Positions 11,110-22,062 of a DNA stretch of 64,000 bases are shown one piece after another (position 1 is the stretch's first letter; each line of letters opens with the position of its first letter). The position numbers and the translations under genes were made by a program. The notes below the pieces were generated by a model. The model did no database searches, was not told where the DNA came from, and was given only the letters and a program-made list of their open reading frames with translations. The stretch spans positions 186,001 through 250,000 of the forward strand of contig JAJJXM010000007.1 in the NCBI GenBank assembly GCA_024516155.1. The letters run 5' to 3'. This stretch comes from Pyronema omphalodes. Its lineage: Eukaryota > Ascomycota > Pezizomycetes > Pezizales > Pyronemataceae.

Positions 11110-14100
11110 ATGCCTCACGCAGCTTCAGCTAATCGACCTCCCTCAACGCCTGCCACTATCTTCCTAACGCCACTGAAGAACTGTCTTGTCAACCTTCCAG
11201 CCTCCCTCGTTTCGGTGCTTGTGTCTCAAAACACGCCCGCGCAAAATGTCATTGTCGAGATCTCGTTTCGAGGCTCCAGCATTGGAAGTGCTTCTTCTGT
11301 CCAGCGCACGGCCTTTGCAGGATGGACTGGTATGCAGAGCAAGCGAAAGCCGACTGCTGGGACGCCTATGCGCAGTGGGGAGGACGCGGTTGTAGAGATG
11401 GACCCAGCTCTTGCCCGAAACATTGGAGTGACAGATGGGACGAAGGTGGGAAGCTCTCTCTCCCTGCAGCCATACCTAACTCCGCCTGCACATTACTAAG
11501 CGCCCCAGCACAATAGGTTTCTGTTCAGTTACACATCGACCCGCCAGCCGCACATACCCTTCACATCGAGCCGCTTACAGCGAGTGACTGGGAGATAATC
11601 GAGTTACACGCCTCGTTCCTGGAATTGAACCTTTTGGCCCAAATCCGCTGTGTTACAACAGCTCACCCTCTTTCAGTCTACCTATCACCAACATCAACAG
11701 CTTCTATACGTCTCACCAAAGTAGAACCCGAGTCAGCATTATCCTCCGCCAATGGTTTCGCGAAAATTAGTCCAGATGCAGAAATTATTGTTGCCCCAAA
11801 AACACGTCAGCGACGGCCCAGTCGAGGAGCTAAATCCACAACTAGCACAGCCAAAACAACCCGACGGCGTCAAGAACCCGGAGCTGGTGGCAGTAACGGG
11901 AAAACTGCCCTCTTTCTGAGAGGAGTAGTCCTACCCTTTGCCCGTCACCTCCCAGTCGATGAAGACCTCCCCGAAGATGAAAGCGCCGAGGAAATGAATA
12001 CCGGTGGCCGTGGCTTCACTGTTTACTTAGATCCCAGCGCTATGTCTTCTAAACAACTCCGGGGAGCTTCTAAAGCTGTTGTCTCGGTCGTCTGGCCTCC
12101 ATCACTCGAACCTCCCAAGGACCCTTCCCAACAAGATGCCCCAGATGGAGATAAAAAAGAGTCTACTGAAATGGCTGCAGCTACCAAGCTGGTTGCAAAT
12201 ATTAAGCCTTGGTACTCAGCGCCCGACGCCAAGCATGTAGCGGTTTCTCGGAACCTGAGCGCTGCCCTGAAGCTCTTCGAAGGTGAAGTTGGATCCATGA
12301 TCCGTCTCGAGGCGGCTCAGCAACCAGTCCCCCACAAAATCCTCAGCAAAGTCAAAGTCTACCCCTTCCAAAAACCCGAGAAAGATGAAACCGGCGTTCG
12401 ATGGGGAGGAGGCACCAAGCGGTTAGAAGATATGGCTGTATCTCGCTTGATCGAGGTGCTAGGCGCTAAACGCCAAAGGAACGGTACTCGGGAGATGATA
12501 GAAGAGGACCTCGCTTCTTTATCACCAGGAGAAGGAATTCTAGAGGGACCGTTAACAGATGGCATGATTTTACCAGCTATTGAAGACTCCCCCATCGCCT
12601 CTGGAGGTATTATCAAGCTTGAAGTCACCGCCATAGAAGGAGCGGACGCCTCCACCCAGCCGCTACTGAAATGGTACCTCTCGGGTGAAAAGCGTCCTCT
12701 CATAGAAATCGCATCCCCAATCCCAAAGCCGCCTGTCATTTCTCCTCCCGATACATTTTTCATCCCCGAGAAAGACTCCGACGTGGTTGGTGTCGATTCA
12801 ATTCTCCAAAACATCACCGATAACCTCCTTTCCGCCTCTTCCGTCCTCATAGCCGGTTCCCACGGCTCCGGTAAATCTTCCGTCATGAAACTCATCGCCA
12901 AACGTCTCTCCGGGGCACCCCACTTCTACCATATCGTTGATCCTGGTTCTTTCGCCAAGTTCTCCGATGAACGTATCGGCGTAGTAAAAGAGTCCCTAAC
13001 CCGCTGGTTCTCCGAAGCAACCTGGAAATCCGGTAAAACCTCCCGCTCAGTGCTACTGCTAGACGATATCGACCGCTTGTGTGCTTCAGAGTCAGAAAAC
13101 CAAGACAACTCCCGCGTCCGCCAAATTTCCGAAGTCTTTGTCTCCATTGCGAAGAAATACCTAGCCGGTAAAAATGTGGTCCTTCTAGCAACTTGCCAGG
13201 CGAAAGAGTCTCTTCACGCTCATTTAGTCGGATCCCATGTCTTCCGGGAAACTCTCCCCCTAAAGGCTATGACAAAGGAGGGCAGAAGAGTAGTATTAGA
13301 CGGCATTATAAGAACCCGAGGTTCTGTGGATCCGGACTTGGATTTAAGAGAGATATCCGCTAAAACGGAGGGTTACATGCCTGGTGACTTATCCCTTCTA
13401 GTCGACAGGGCACGACACGAGGCCGCGGTGCGATTAATCGATAGCTCCACCAGCTCCGACGTCACCTCCTCTTCTTCCCTCACCCTAGGTTCCGCAGACT
13501 TTGACGCAGCACTGAGTGGTTTCGTTCCTGCTGGTTTACGTGGTGTGAAGCTACAGACCAGTGGAGCAGGTTGGAAAGATATCGGTGGTCTTACCGAGAC
13601 TCGTAAAATCCTTCTGGAAACCCTTGAATGGCCAACCAAATACGCTCCAATTTTCGCCTCCTGTCCTTTACGTCTCCGTTCAGGATTACTATTATACGGA
13701 TACCCCGGTTGTGGTAAAACATTACTAGCCTCCGCTGTAGCTGGAGAATGTGGTCTCAACTTTATTTCCGTTAAGGGTCCTGAGATTTTAAATAAATACA
13801 TCGGAGCATCAGAAAAAAGTGTTAGAGATCTATTCGAGAGAGCATCAGGAGCTAAACCCTGTGTTCTTTTCTTTGATGAATTCGATTCCATTGCACCTAA
13901 GCGTGGACACGATAGTACTGGAGTAACGGATCGAGTTGTCAACCAGATGCTTACTCAGATGGATGGAGCGGAGGGGTTGGATGGAGTTTATGTTTTGGCC
14001 GCTACTTCCAGACCGGATCTTATTGATCCTGCTTTGCTGCGTCCTGGTCGTTTGGATAAATCTTTACTTTGCGACCTGCCGAATTTTGAAGATAGGTTGG

Positions 14101-14805
14101 ATATTATCAGAGCGGTTGGAAGTAAGGTGCATTTCGACTCTTCGGTATCCCTAGATGCCATTGCTGCGAGAACTGAGGGTTACTCAGGAGCTGATCTTCA
14201 AGCGGTGGTATATAACGCGCATCTTGAAGCAGTGCAAGGAGTTATCGGCGAGGAGATGAAGAGAAAGGAAGAAGCAGAAGCAGGCGGTCAGAAAGATAAA
14301 GACCAAAAGCAAGAGTTGGAATTTTTAGAGTTTGTATTTGGAGATGCCAAAAATGGTGCTAATGTCAAAGCCAAAGGAAAGGAAAGAGGAATGTTAGTTG
14401 AAAAGGTACGTTTTCCCCTTTAAAAAATCCCATAATTCATAGGTTATAAAACCCAGCGGTTTTTATAAAATCTCTCGCCCCATAACAATCCATGGATCAT
14501 CCGCTAACTGATAACCCAACCCACAGCTCCAAGCCCTCTCCTCACCACGTGACTTCCAGAAAGCAGTCGCCAAAGCAGCCGCGAAAGCAGCTTCTGCAGG
14601 CGCTGGTGGTGAAAGACCAAAAGAGGAAATTAAAATCACTTGGGAAAATGTTGAGACTTCGTTGAAGACTACGAGACCGAGTATTGCCCCGGCGGAACAG
14701 GAGAGGTTGAGGAAGATTTATGATGAGTTTATTGGGGCGAGGAATGGTGAGATGCCGACGGGTCAGGGCTCGACGGAGGTTGGTGGGAGAAGTAGTTTGA
14801 TGTAG
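11110..14805 (+). CDS. PEX1: Peroxisomal AAA-ATPase Pex1
   Basis: Three exons 11110-11445, 11517-14405, 14527-14805; 1167 aa, close to the usual fungal length. The N-terminal part has the Pex1-N type fold signature (VSVQLHIDPP, EPLTASDWEIIELHA, FLELNLLAQIR). Two AAA modules follow: D1 with Walker A GSHGSGKSS near residue 559 and LLLDDIDRL; D2 with Walker A GYPGCGKT near 840, Walker B FFDEFDSIAPKRG near 898, and the conserved TDRVVNQMLTQMDG and RPGRLDK. D1 is the degenerate module and D2 the canonical one, as known for Pex1. With Pex6, Pex1 extracts ubiquitinated Pex5 from the peroxisomal membrane. The last intron (14406-14526) separates a 92-codon C-terminal exon. A G-rich tract lies just after the stop. 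Confidence 0.95.
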
Positions 14806-14819
14806 AGTGTGGAGTGAGG

Positions 14820-14890
14820 GAGAGAGGGGGGGCGGGGGGGGGGGGGGGGGGTGGAGGCGGGAGAGCGGAAGAGGGGGAGACGGGGAAGCG
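14820..14890. repeat. Poly-G/purine tract downstream of PEX1
   Basis: G-rich run including about 18 consecutive G near 14833-14850, immediately after the PEX1 stop codon and so probably in its 3' UTR. Several similar poly-G/C tracts occur across the window. Confidence 0.8.
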
Positions 14891-15502
14891 ATGCATGAGA
14901 GATATCATTGTTGTTTATTTATACCCAAAGTTTATAAGGTGCTGGAGAATATAATATGTTAGTAATGAATAGATGAATAATACCAATACCTTAAGCTTCT
15001 ACCTTCCGATCCAGATCTGACCCCGAGAAGCTCGTTCAATCATATAATTCTACATAACTACGCATCTGTTCTAACACCATAAATATCCAACCTAAAATTC
15101 GAACCCATGTTTCTGCGGTAAGGTTTCGAAGAAATTACGCCTTAAATCACACCGAATCATAAAGAAAAAACTAACGATAATTTGGGATTTTTTTTGTTGG
15201 GCGGTTTATATTATAGGGGTGTAAGTTGTAGCCGTGTGAGGTTGTGTGCACAGCTGGCATTGTTGAATGTTGGCGCTGAAATTAATTTGGGTTTAAGTAA
15301 ATTCTTCGAAGTGATATGCTGTGTTAAAATAACATGTTTGTTTACATGTCTAAATATCTCTTAGGTTGGAATTGTGTGGAGCTTCTTGATTACGGAATTT
15401 TCATTGTGTTAACTGTGGAGGAGGCAGAGTATGTTCATAGTGACAAGCTGGGATAAAGGGGAGAAACGATGTACTTTAGAAGCTACATGCCAGGCTTCCG
15501 GC

Positions 15503-16125
15503 GTTTTTTTTTTTTTTTTTTTCGGAAATTATGCAGGATGCCCCCGAAAAAACACGAAATTTGCAATATACCCCCGTCTATGCAGGATGCCCCTCGCTTA
15601 GGTAGTGAACACCCGCCCATATTGAATACAGCGCCCACAGCGCCAGGCTACAGATTTTTCACGTCTGTTTTTTTTTCCTCGCTTGCAGGTGAAGATTTTG
15701 ATTCCAATTCTCGATATTATCGTCAACAACAACAACAATGGAGCGCACCAATTCGCTGACAACAGGACTAGTCACTATGCAAGCACCTGTGCCAACCCAC
15801 ATTCATGATTTTTGTACTAGTTGGAGTATGCGGTAAATCAGTTATCTACGTGGGAAATCTTATTAAATCAAAAATAAAAAAAAATAAAAAAAACAAAAAA
15901 AAAAACAGAGAAACACGCATTAAAATTCGGCGCAGAAATGGATTCAAAGTTTTCATCTGCAAGTAAGGAAAAAAAGGTGCGTGAAAAATTTGGCGCCCGG
16001 CGCTGAAGGCGGGTGTGCTCTACCTAAGCGAGGGGCATCCTGCATAGACGGGGGTATATTGCAAATTTCGTGTTTTTTCGGGGGCATCCTGCATAATTTC
16101 CGTTTTTTTTTTTTTTTTTTTTTTT
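15503..16125. mobile_element. 580-bp foldback/MITE-like element with 83-bp identical inverted arms between T tracts
   Basis: Arms 15523-15605 and 16020-16102 are reverse complements over all 83 bp (outer end CGGAAATTATGCAGG, inner end CGCTTAGGTAG) and similarity continues inward (ACACCCGCC). Each arm contains two direct copies of TATGCAGGATGCCCC-like sequence. The element is bounded on the + strand by about 19 T on the left and about 20 T on the right, as expected for insertion into, or duplication of, an oligo-T target. The 410-bp centre has no ORF, so the element is non-autonomous. Superfamily not recognised. Confidence 0.75.
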
Positions 16126-16689
16126 GTATATTACACCATGATCGGCAGCGGGGTCAGAATAAAAAGAGATTTGGCTCGTATGCTGTACTCGGGTACATCT
16201 GCAGCATGAAAACTCAACAGGAGGGTGGATTCTAAATATATATATCATATTTGATGAAGCAGCCCTTTCTCGTCTGGTTGACAGACTTTGCACAGAAGTG
16301 AAGGAGTTTATGGAGCGAGAAAGTCCTAACCATTATGTCAACCATTTGCTGCATGTTTGTCCTCTTCACTGTACTGTACAATAATATTAGCCAAGGAATA
16401 TACCACGTGATATAAGTGAAGTACCGTAAGAGCCCTATCTAGCATTCAAAACCTCCGGCTGTGGAAGTGAGACGGAAAGCCAATTAATTTTCACCGAGAT
16501 CGAAATTTCTTTTGAATACCCTTGAGAATTGAACATCTCGTTTCAATGGGCCTCCTCTTTCTTGTAATATAACCCCCTCACTTACTATACTAAAACTCTT
16601 AATCGAGAGATTAGAATCATGGCAACTCACCTTAATCATTTGTATTACAATTTAAATCTTCACGGCTATATAATTTCGCCCTACCCCAG
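16126..16689. other. AT-rich intergenic DNA downstream of RECQ
   Basis: No supported gene. The right end probably holds the 3' UTR of the RecQ gene, which is transcribed toward this interval. Confidence 0.5.
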
Positions 16690-18663
16690 CTAATCATCAT
16701 ACACATATCCATTATACAAACTCCCACTTTCTCTCTGTGTGCTTATCCATTCCTCTGCAGCCAATCCATTCCTTTTCGCCTGTGCGACGCTGTTTCGGTC
16801 CTTACAGACATCGCAAGCATAATCACAAACCGGTGGTTCCGTATCCCCAAAGTATTTCGATACCGCCCTATGTCTGCAAGTACTCGTATCCTCACAGTAT
16901 TGTACCAACTACTCGACTCAGTCTTCATCATACCCCATAAATAACACACCGAGGAGAGATTGACCTACCGCTTGAAAACTCGCCACCTTACTCTGACTTT
17001 CCGCCGTCTTTTCACTCTTACTAGCCTCCTTGGAGATAAGCCAACCCGTTCGATCCCTTGCTTCTCTAGAGTAAAACAAGATACACCTAGCCGAATTCCC
17101 ATCTCTTCCACCGCGTCCAGCTTCTTGATAATATCCCTCAAAGGACTTCGGTAATTCCCAGTGGATAACGAAGCGAACATTCGGCTTGTCTATTCCCATC
17201 CCAAACGCAGTTGTGGCTACTATGATATCATATCCCGGCTTGTCGAGGAGCCAATTTGTTGTCGTATCTGCTTTTTCATGGTCTAGACGAGTCAGCGGAT
17301 GATGATATGGGGTAAAGGGGAGATGGACTCTCGAGTGCGGCGTGGTATGGACGGGCACCAATGCCAGCGGATCGAAGGTCTTTGGCTACTTCTTCGCATG
17401 TTTGACGCTGCGGGGGATGTTAGTGTTGCTTTGGTAATAAGTTGGAAAGATATCATACTCGATGACAGTATATTAGGCCAGAAACTGCTGTAGGCCTTTC
17501 GTTGGGTACTCGGGATTTGCGACGCTTGTACACGCCCTTTAACCACTGAATGACGTTATCAAGTAGTGGTGTGTCTTGGTTTGTGTAGCGAATTTCATAA
17601 TGTAGATTTGTACCTGAATGGGATTAGTAAGGCTCAAATAGCGCATATAGATGGTAAGCTCACGGGATGTGGACGATAGAAACATTTGTAATTTTGGGGC
17701 TGGTGGAAGTCGTAGTATCTTTACGATATCATCACGTACTCGCTTATTCGCCGTAGCTGTTACCGCCTTGATTAAATTAGCAATATTTTGCGATTAGAAG
17801 CGGAAATATAGACCATTATAGGGACTGTTGGAAACTCTGTTTTGAACCAGTAAAGTTTCTTAAAAGCTCCCCGAAAGTCATGACCCCATTCGGAAATACA
17901 ATGAGCCTCGTCAATCTTTGTAGTTTTTGTTAATTCTGATTTATGTCAATACTGGTTAGAAAACTCACCACAAAGCGGTTCAGTTCTCCTTGCTTGTAAA
18001 TCCACTTCAACTTTGCCCTGAAACCCGGAGTTTCGCATAACTCCGGTGTCACTATTTTCTTCAATATCAGCATCAGCATCACGCAAAAACCAATGTACCT
18101 ATGGAAGCACTTAGACTCACCATAAAGTAACCGCACTGTCGGTCTCCCACTCTCTAAGTCTTTAAATATCTCTGCTCTCTCCTCCCTCGATATGGTGCTA
18201 TCCAACTTTGCCGCCTTAACCCCCGCCGCCACCAATGCTTCAACCTGATTTGCCTACTCTCATTAACCTTTATTGCCCGCCAAATCTGAATTATTGAACA
18301 ACAAACCATAATCGAAAGCAACGGACTAATAACCACCGTCACCCCCGAACTTGCAACCACAGCCGGAAGCTGAAATGTAAGGCTCTTACCCATTCCTACA
18401 GTAATTCCTTAGCCCAAAACCCATCCCAATTCCTCACAACCCCCAAAATATCACTATCCACTCACCAGTTGAAGCCTGTAAATAAACATCACGACCCTCT
18501 AGTGCAGCCTATTCCAGTTTAGCGTCTATACAGTTGTCACTCCTGGACTAGTTTATACCTCTATGACCTGTCGTTGTACGGATCTAAAGGAGTCTTTTTT
18601 AAATACATTACGAAGGGTAACGTCAATATCTGCTGTTGAGGTGAATTTGCGTTTTGGTGGCAT
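16690..18663 (-). CDS. Compact RecQ-family ATP-dependent DNA helicase
   Basis: Eleven exons: 18663-18559, 18508-18466, 18395-18307, 18244-18121, 18051-17969, 17915-17814, 17766-17664, 17613-17459, 17407-17329, 17282-16969, 16908-16690. They join to 1416 nt, 471 aa, with every junction in frame. Motifs in order: QREV-like front ([15 protein letters not shown]), Walker A STGMGKS (~48-54), DEAH (~150-153) with [10 protein letters not shown], motif III ALTATA-type [13 protein letters not shown], motif [20 protein letters not shown], motif [14 protein letters not shown] (345-356), and the RecQ zinc site with [19 protein letters not shown] then CDYACDVC (Cys404, 410, 427, 431, 434). There is no room for winged-helix (RQC) or HRDC domains after the zinc site, so it is a short RecQ rather than a Sgs1/Qde3 type. 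Known family role: 3'-5' unwinding of recombination and fork intermediates. Three donors are unusual (gtccat, gtctat, gttt). An ACGCGT box lies about 70 bp upstream. Confidence 0.92.
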
Positions 18664-18729
18664 GGTGATGGTATAGAAAGTAGGGGACGGGTGACGCGGA
18701 GGGGTGGACGTGCCGATATTGGCCAAGAC

Positions 18730-18735
18730 ACGCGT
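18730..18735. promoter_or_regulatory. MCB-type ACGCGT box upstream of RECQ
   Basis: ACGCGT hexamer 67 bp upstream of the RecQ start codon, with a further GGCGCGTT 4 bp downstream of it. Third such box at a replication/repair gene in this window; regulatory role inferred. Confidence 0.5.
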
Positions 18736-19765
18736 AGGCGCGTTAAGCAGGGCTGCCAAGAACTGACGGCGTTAAGGGTCTTGACGTAAAAATCACGTGC
18801 GTGTACACAGGTCTCTGTTTTTGGGTTTTCCATTGCCGTCTGCACTGAATGAACGAAATGTGTATCCAGATATTAGTCCTAGAGTTTTGATGGGTCGAAA
18901 TTGGATTTTAGAGCTATTAGGTCTTTGAATGAGCGTTCGCTTCCGAACAATTCTTTTCTTTCTCCGAAACACGATCTTATGCATACTTGAAGATACCAAG
19001 ATCACTGCCTTGAGAGGTTTGGCCGAATACCAGAAAATTCTGTTCAATCGGCAAGACTTCAATGCTCCTTTGGCCAGCTTCGTCGATTGCTTCAATATCC
19101 CATTATCTAGATTTACAGTCAAGTTAATGTTTGTATTCATACACTGTTGCAATAGTTCACATAAGCCAAAAAAAAAGAAACTCACGAACACCCCAACAAC
19201 CACAAATAAGTCCCCCAAAAACAGAAGTTTACGGCACAAATTCACAGTATGAATCCCCAAGAAACGGATAATGTAGCAGTATTAATCCAACCAACGATAA
19301 AAATAGAAGCTGAACAAAGCTTACCAAGAGAGCCTACGAAGAAGTCTATGTTGAATTACTCTATGTTGAAAAGATTTGACAGACGCTGAAGAGCCAGCAA
19401 ATTGAAAGTGTGCTTGGAGGATGCAAAAGGCAGTTGAAACGAGTTGTGGCTAGAGACGGAGAAGAAGGTTTGTATATTGGATTAAGGATATACTTCCTCT
19501 TCAGATAAAGATGTGATAATTGATGAAAAAAAGAAATAAAAAGAAAAATAATGTTTTCCTAAAGAAGCAAAGTAAATCATCACTTTGTCTGCACCATAAA
19601 TTTTTCAATTCATTTGTAAAAACAACAGGAGCTGCGGTAGTTCATCCACGCAGCCCAGGAAATATATGTATTTCCATTTATATTCCATTATCTACCACAA
19701 ATTCACAATCCTCCATAACCGTACTCAATCCACAAAAACAGCAATAATTGAGCGTACAGGGCTCT
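18736..19765. other. Intergenic DNA upstream of RECQ
   Basis: No gene supported. Short ORFs on both strands (for example 18793-19260 -) overlap one another, match no family and show no splice context. Confidence 0.45.
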
Positions 19766-19966
19766 AGACTATATTGACGCGAAAGAAAATCAGCATGGAG
19801 AACACCAGGGTGCTGTGGCCCCAAACAATGAAGAATGCTCTGGGGCTTTTCCCAGTAGGCCTCCGGGATTACAGACTGGGGCCTAAAGATGTATATAAAC
19901 ACAGACCACGTCATAACCTTACGGTTGGGAACGTTTAAGAATCAATCAATCAATCAATCAAATCAC
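19766..19966 (+). mobile_element. Retroposon-like relic, copy B
   Basis: About 200 bp closely similar to copy A (6640-7015). It holds the shared blocks TGCTCTGGGGCTTTTCCCAG, TAGGCCTCCGGGATTACAGA, the single ATGTATATAAACACAGACCA unit, the 3' core CGTCATAACCTTACGGTTGG and a tail of four AATC repeats. This is the best-preserved copy and shows the likely original organisation. No ORF. Confidence 0.6.
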
Positions 19967-20217
19967 AAAAACAGCAATTTATCCCAAAAAGAAAAATTAT
20001 CTACACATCAATCCCACCATTCATCCCCAAAATCAAGATAAGTAAAACCAAAAGCAGAAGTACAAACAGGACCTATGAGCCTCTGTAGAGTGTGGGGAAC
20101 CTGGGGCAATCATTCACTTCTCCAGTATGGAACCTCAGGAACTCAAGTACAACACGTTTACCAGGAAAAGGCATATGAGAATCCGTAATACAAAAAACGA
20201 ACATCCAATGGAAGCTC

Positions 20218-20248
<31 letters not shown>

Positions 20249-20252
20249 ATGT
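20218..20252. repeat. GT dinucleotide microsatellite
   Basis: Interrupted (GT)n run with two AT interruptions. Confidence 0.85.
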
Positions 20253-20359
20253 GTCGAGGTTCAATTTTCATTAATCCCTAACTCCAAATTCACTACATAA
20301 CATATCCATCACCTCCGAAAACCCCCACCTCCAAAACCCTCATTATCTAACCCCAAACC

Positions 20360-20613
20360 AAAATCCTCAAATCCTCAAATCCTCAAATCCTCAAATCCTC
20401 AAATCCTCCAATCCTCAAATCCTCAAATCCTCAAATCCTCCAATCCTCCAATCCTCCAATCCTCCAATCCTCCAATCCTCCAATCCTCCAATCCTCCAAT
20501 CCTCAAATCCTCAAATCCTCAAATCCTCAAATCCTCAAATCCTCAAATCCTCAAATCCTCAAATCCTCAAATCCTCAAATCCTCAAATCCTCAAATCCTC
20601 AAATCCTCAAATC
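20360..20613. repeat. 8-bp minisatellite AAATCCTC
   Basis: About 31 head-to-tail 8-bp units. Two variants, AAATCCTC and CAATCCTC, are grouped in blocks: CAATCCTC units sit together near 20435-20500 with AAATCCTC on both sides, a pattern of local spread of a variant unit. Confidence 0.95.
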
Positions 20614-22062
20614 CCCACTACCCACATAACCCAACGGTCCAAATTCACTGAATCTCCGCGTGTCTATTGATCTACGTGTCTATCTACATACCACAACCGG
20701 GTCTCCATTCCTCATCGAAATCCTGGTAATCTGATCCTAAAGTAATCTTTACTAGATATACTAAGTTACTAACTAGATGCTTACTAAATACCTACCAACC
20801 TACCTATCACGACCATAATATATATCCATCATAATTAAGAAGCATCTACCATAAGAAGAAGGAAACTAAACTGTTGATAAAATCAAAAAAAAAAAAAAAA
20901 AGTATCTCAGCAATCCCAGCAATTGCAGTAATCCCAGTAATGCATAATAATGGCTAATGGCTAATGGCTAATGAAATAATGTATGGTAAATAGCCAATAA
21001 ATAAATCAAAAAGAAAAATCGTATCTATGCTTTAATTTGTATGCAACAACTTTATATTATTACAACTTACTACTTACTACTTACTACTCACCATGAACCA
21101 TAAACCATAAACCGTAAAGCATAAACTATAAACTATAATACACCCGCACCCGCACCTCCAATACTTCCCAGGCACCACCCGCACCACCACCCGCACCCGC
21201 ACCCGCACCCCCCCCCCCCCCCCCCCCTCCCACCTCCACCACCCTACCGCCCACACAAAACCAACTCTACACCCCCCTTCTCGCCATACCCACAGCACAG
21301 CAGCATAAAAATGCAAACCACCACCCAAAAGCCATTTACTTCCCCAAGTTTGGTACCCCTTATGTAGACGTTGTGGTAGATATAGGCGTCAAGCCAATTT
21401 ATGCAAAATGCAAAGCGCCATTCGCGGCTATGGGGCTACGGGGGCTTTATGGCTGTTTGGGGGGGATTACTCCACCATGCAGGTACCATCAGGTACAGTC
21501 AAGTCAGATCTAAATTTCCCTGTATGTAGCAAGGAGCCTTTGCCTATTCATCCAGTTTCCTGAATTCGGGATCCACGGCGCCCACGATCCCCGGGGATCT
21601 CATTTAAAATTTCCTCGCATGCACTCACGAAATCGAGCATTTTTCAGTAAATATTCCTTAAATTCTATCATCCACATAAAAACCCTTCACACCTCCTAGC
21701 TTAACATAACTTAACTCTAAAAACCCATCAAAACCACTTATGCTATAATTTTCAGCCAAGGTTTTTGAAAAAAGAAAAAAAAAAGAAAATGGAAAATCGC
21801 AAAAAGCAACAAATGACCGAATAAACATCCATAACACTCTCACAAAAGAATCCCCAATCCCCAATCCCCAATCTCAGTATCCAGCTTTTAGCTTCCGCTG
21901 CATACTTTCACCACTTAGCTTATGCAAAGCCTTGCTGCCGTTACAAATTTAAGTTTCTGAAAAAAAAAAGAAGAAAACAAGAGAAAGTCCACAACACTGC
22001 ATTATTCAAACCTATCCCGAATCCATCCAAAGACCGTAAACACCGACCGGAAAAGCAATGTC
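20614..22062. other. Gene-free interval downstream of the PKA regulatory subunit
   Basis: Simple-sequence DNA: A17 near 20886, repeated TACTTACTAC near 21065, CCCGCACC repeats and a C18-19 tract near 21210-21228. No coding sequence recognised; the right end probably contains the pkaR 3' UTR. Confidence 0.5.

Noticed and set aside
16690..18663. RecQ region as a pseudogene because single ORFs are short
   Set aside because: All eleven exons join in frame through plausible introns and keep every helicase motif and the zinc cysteines.
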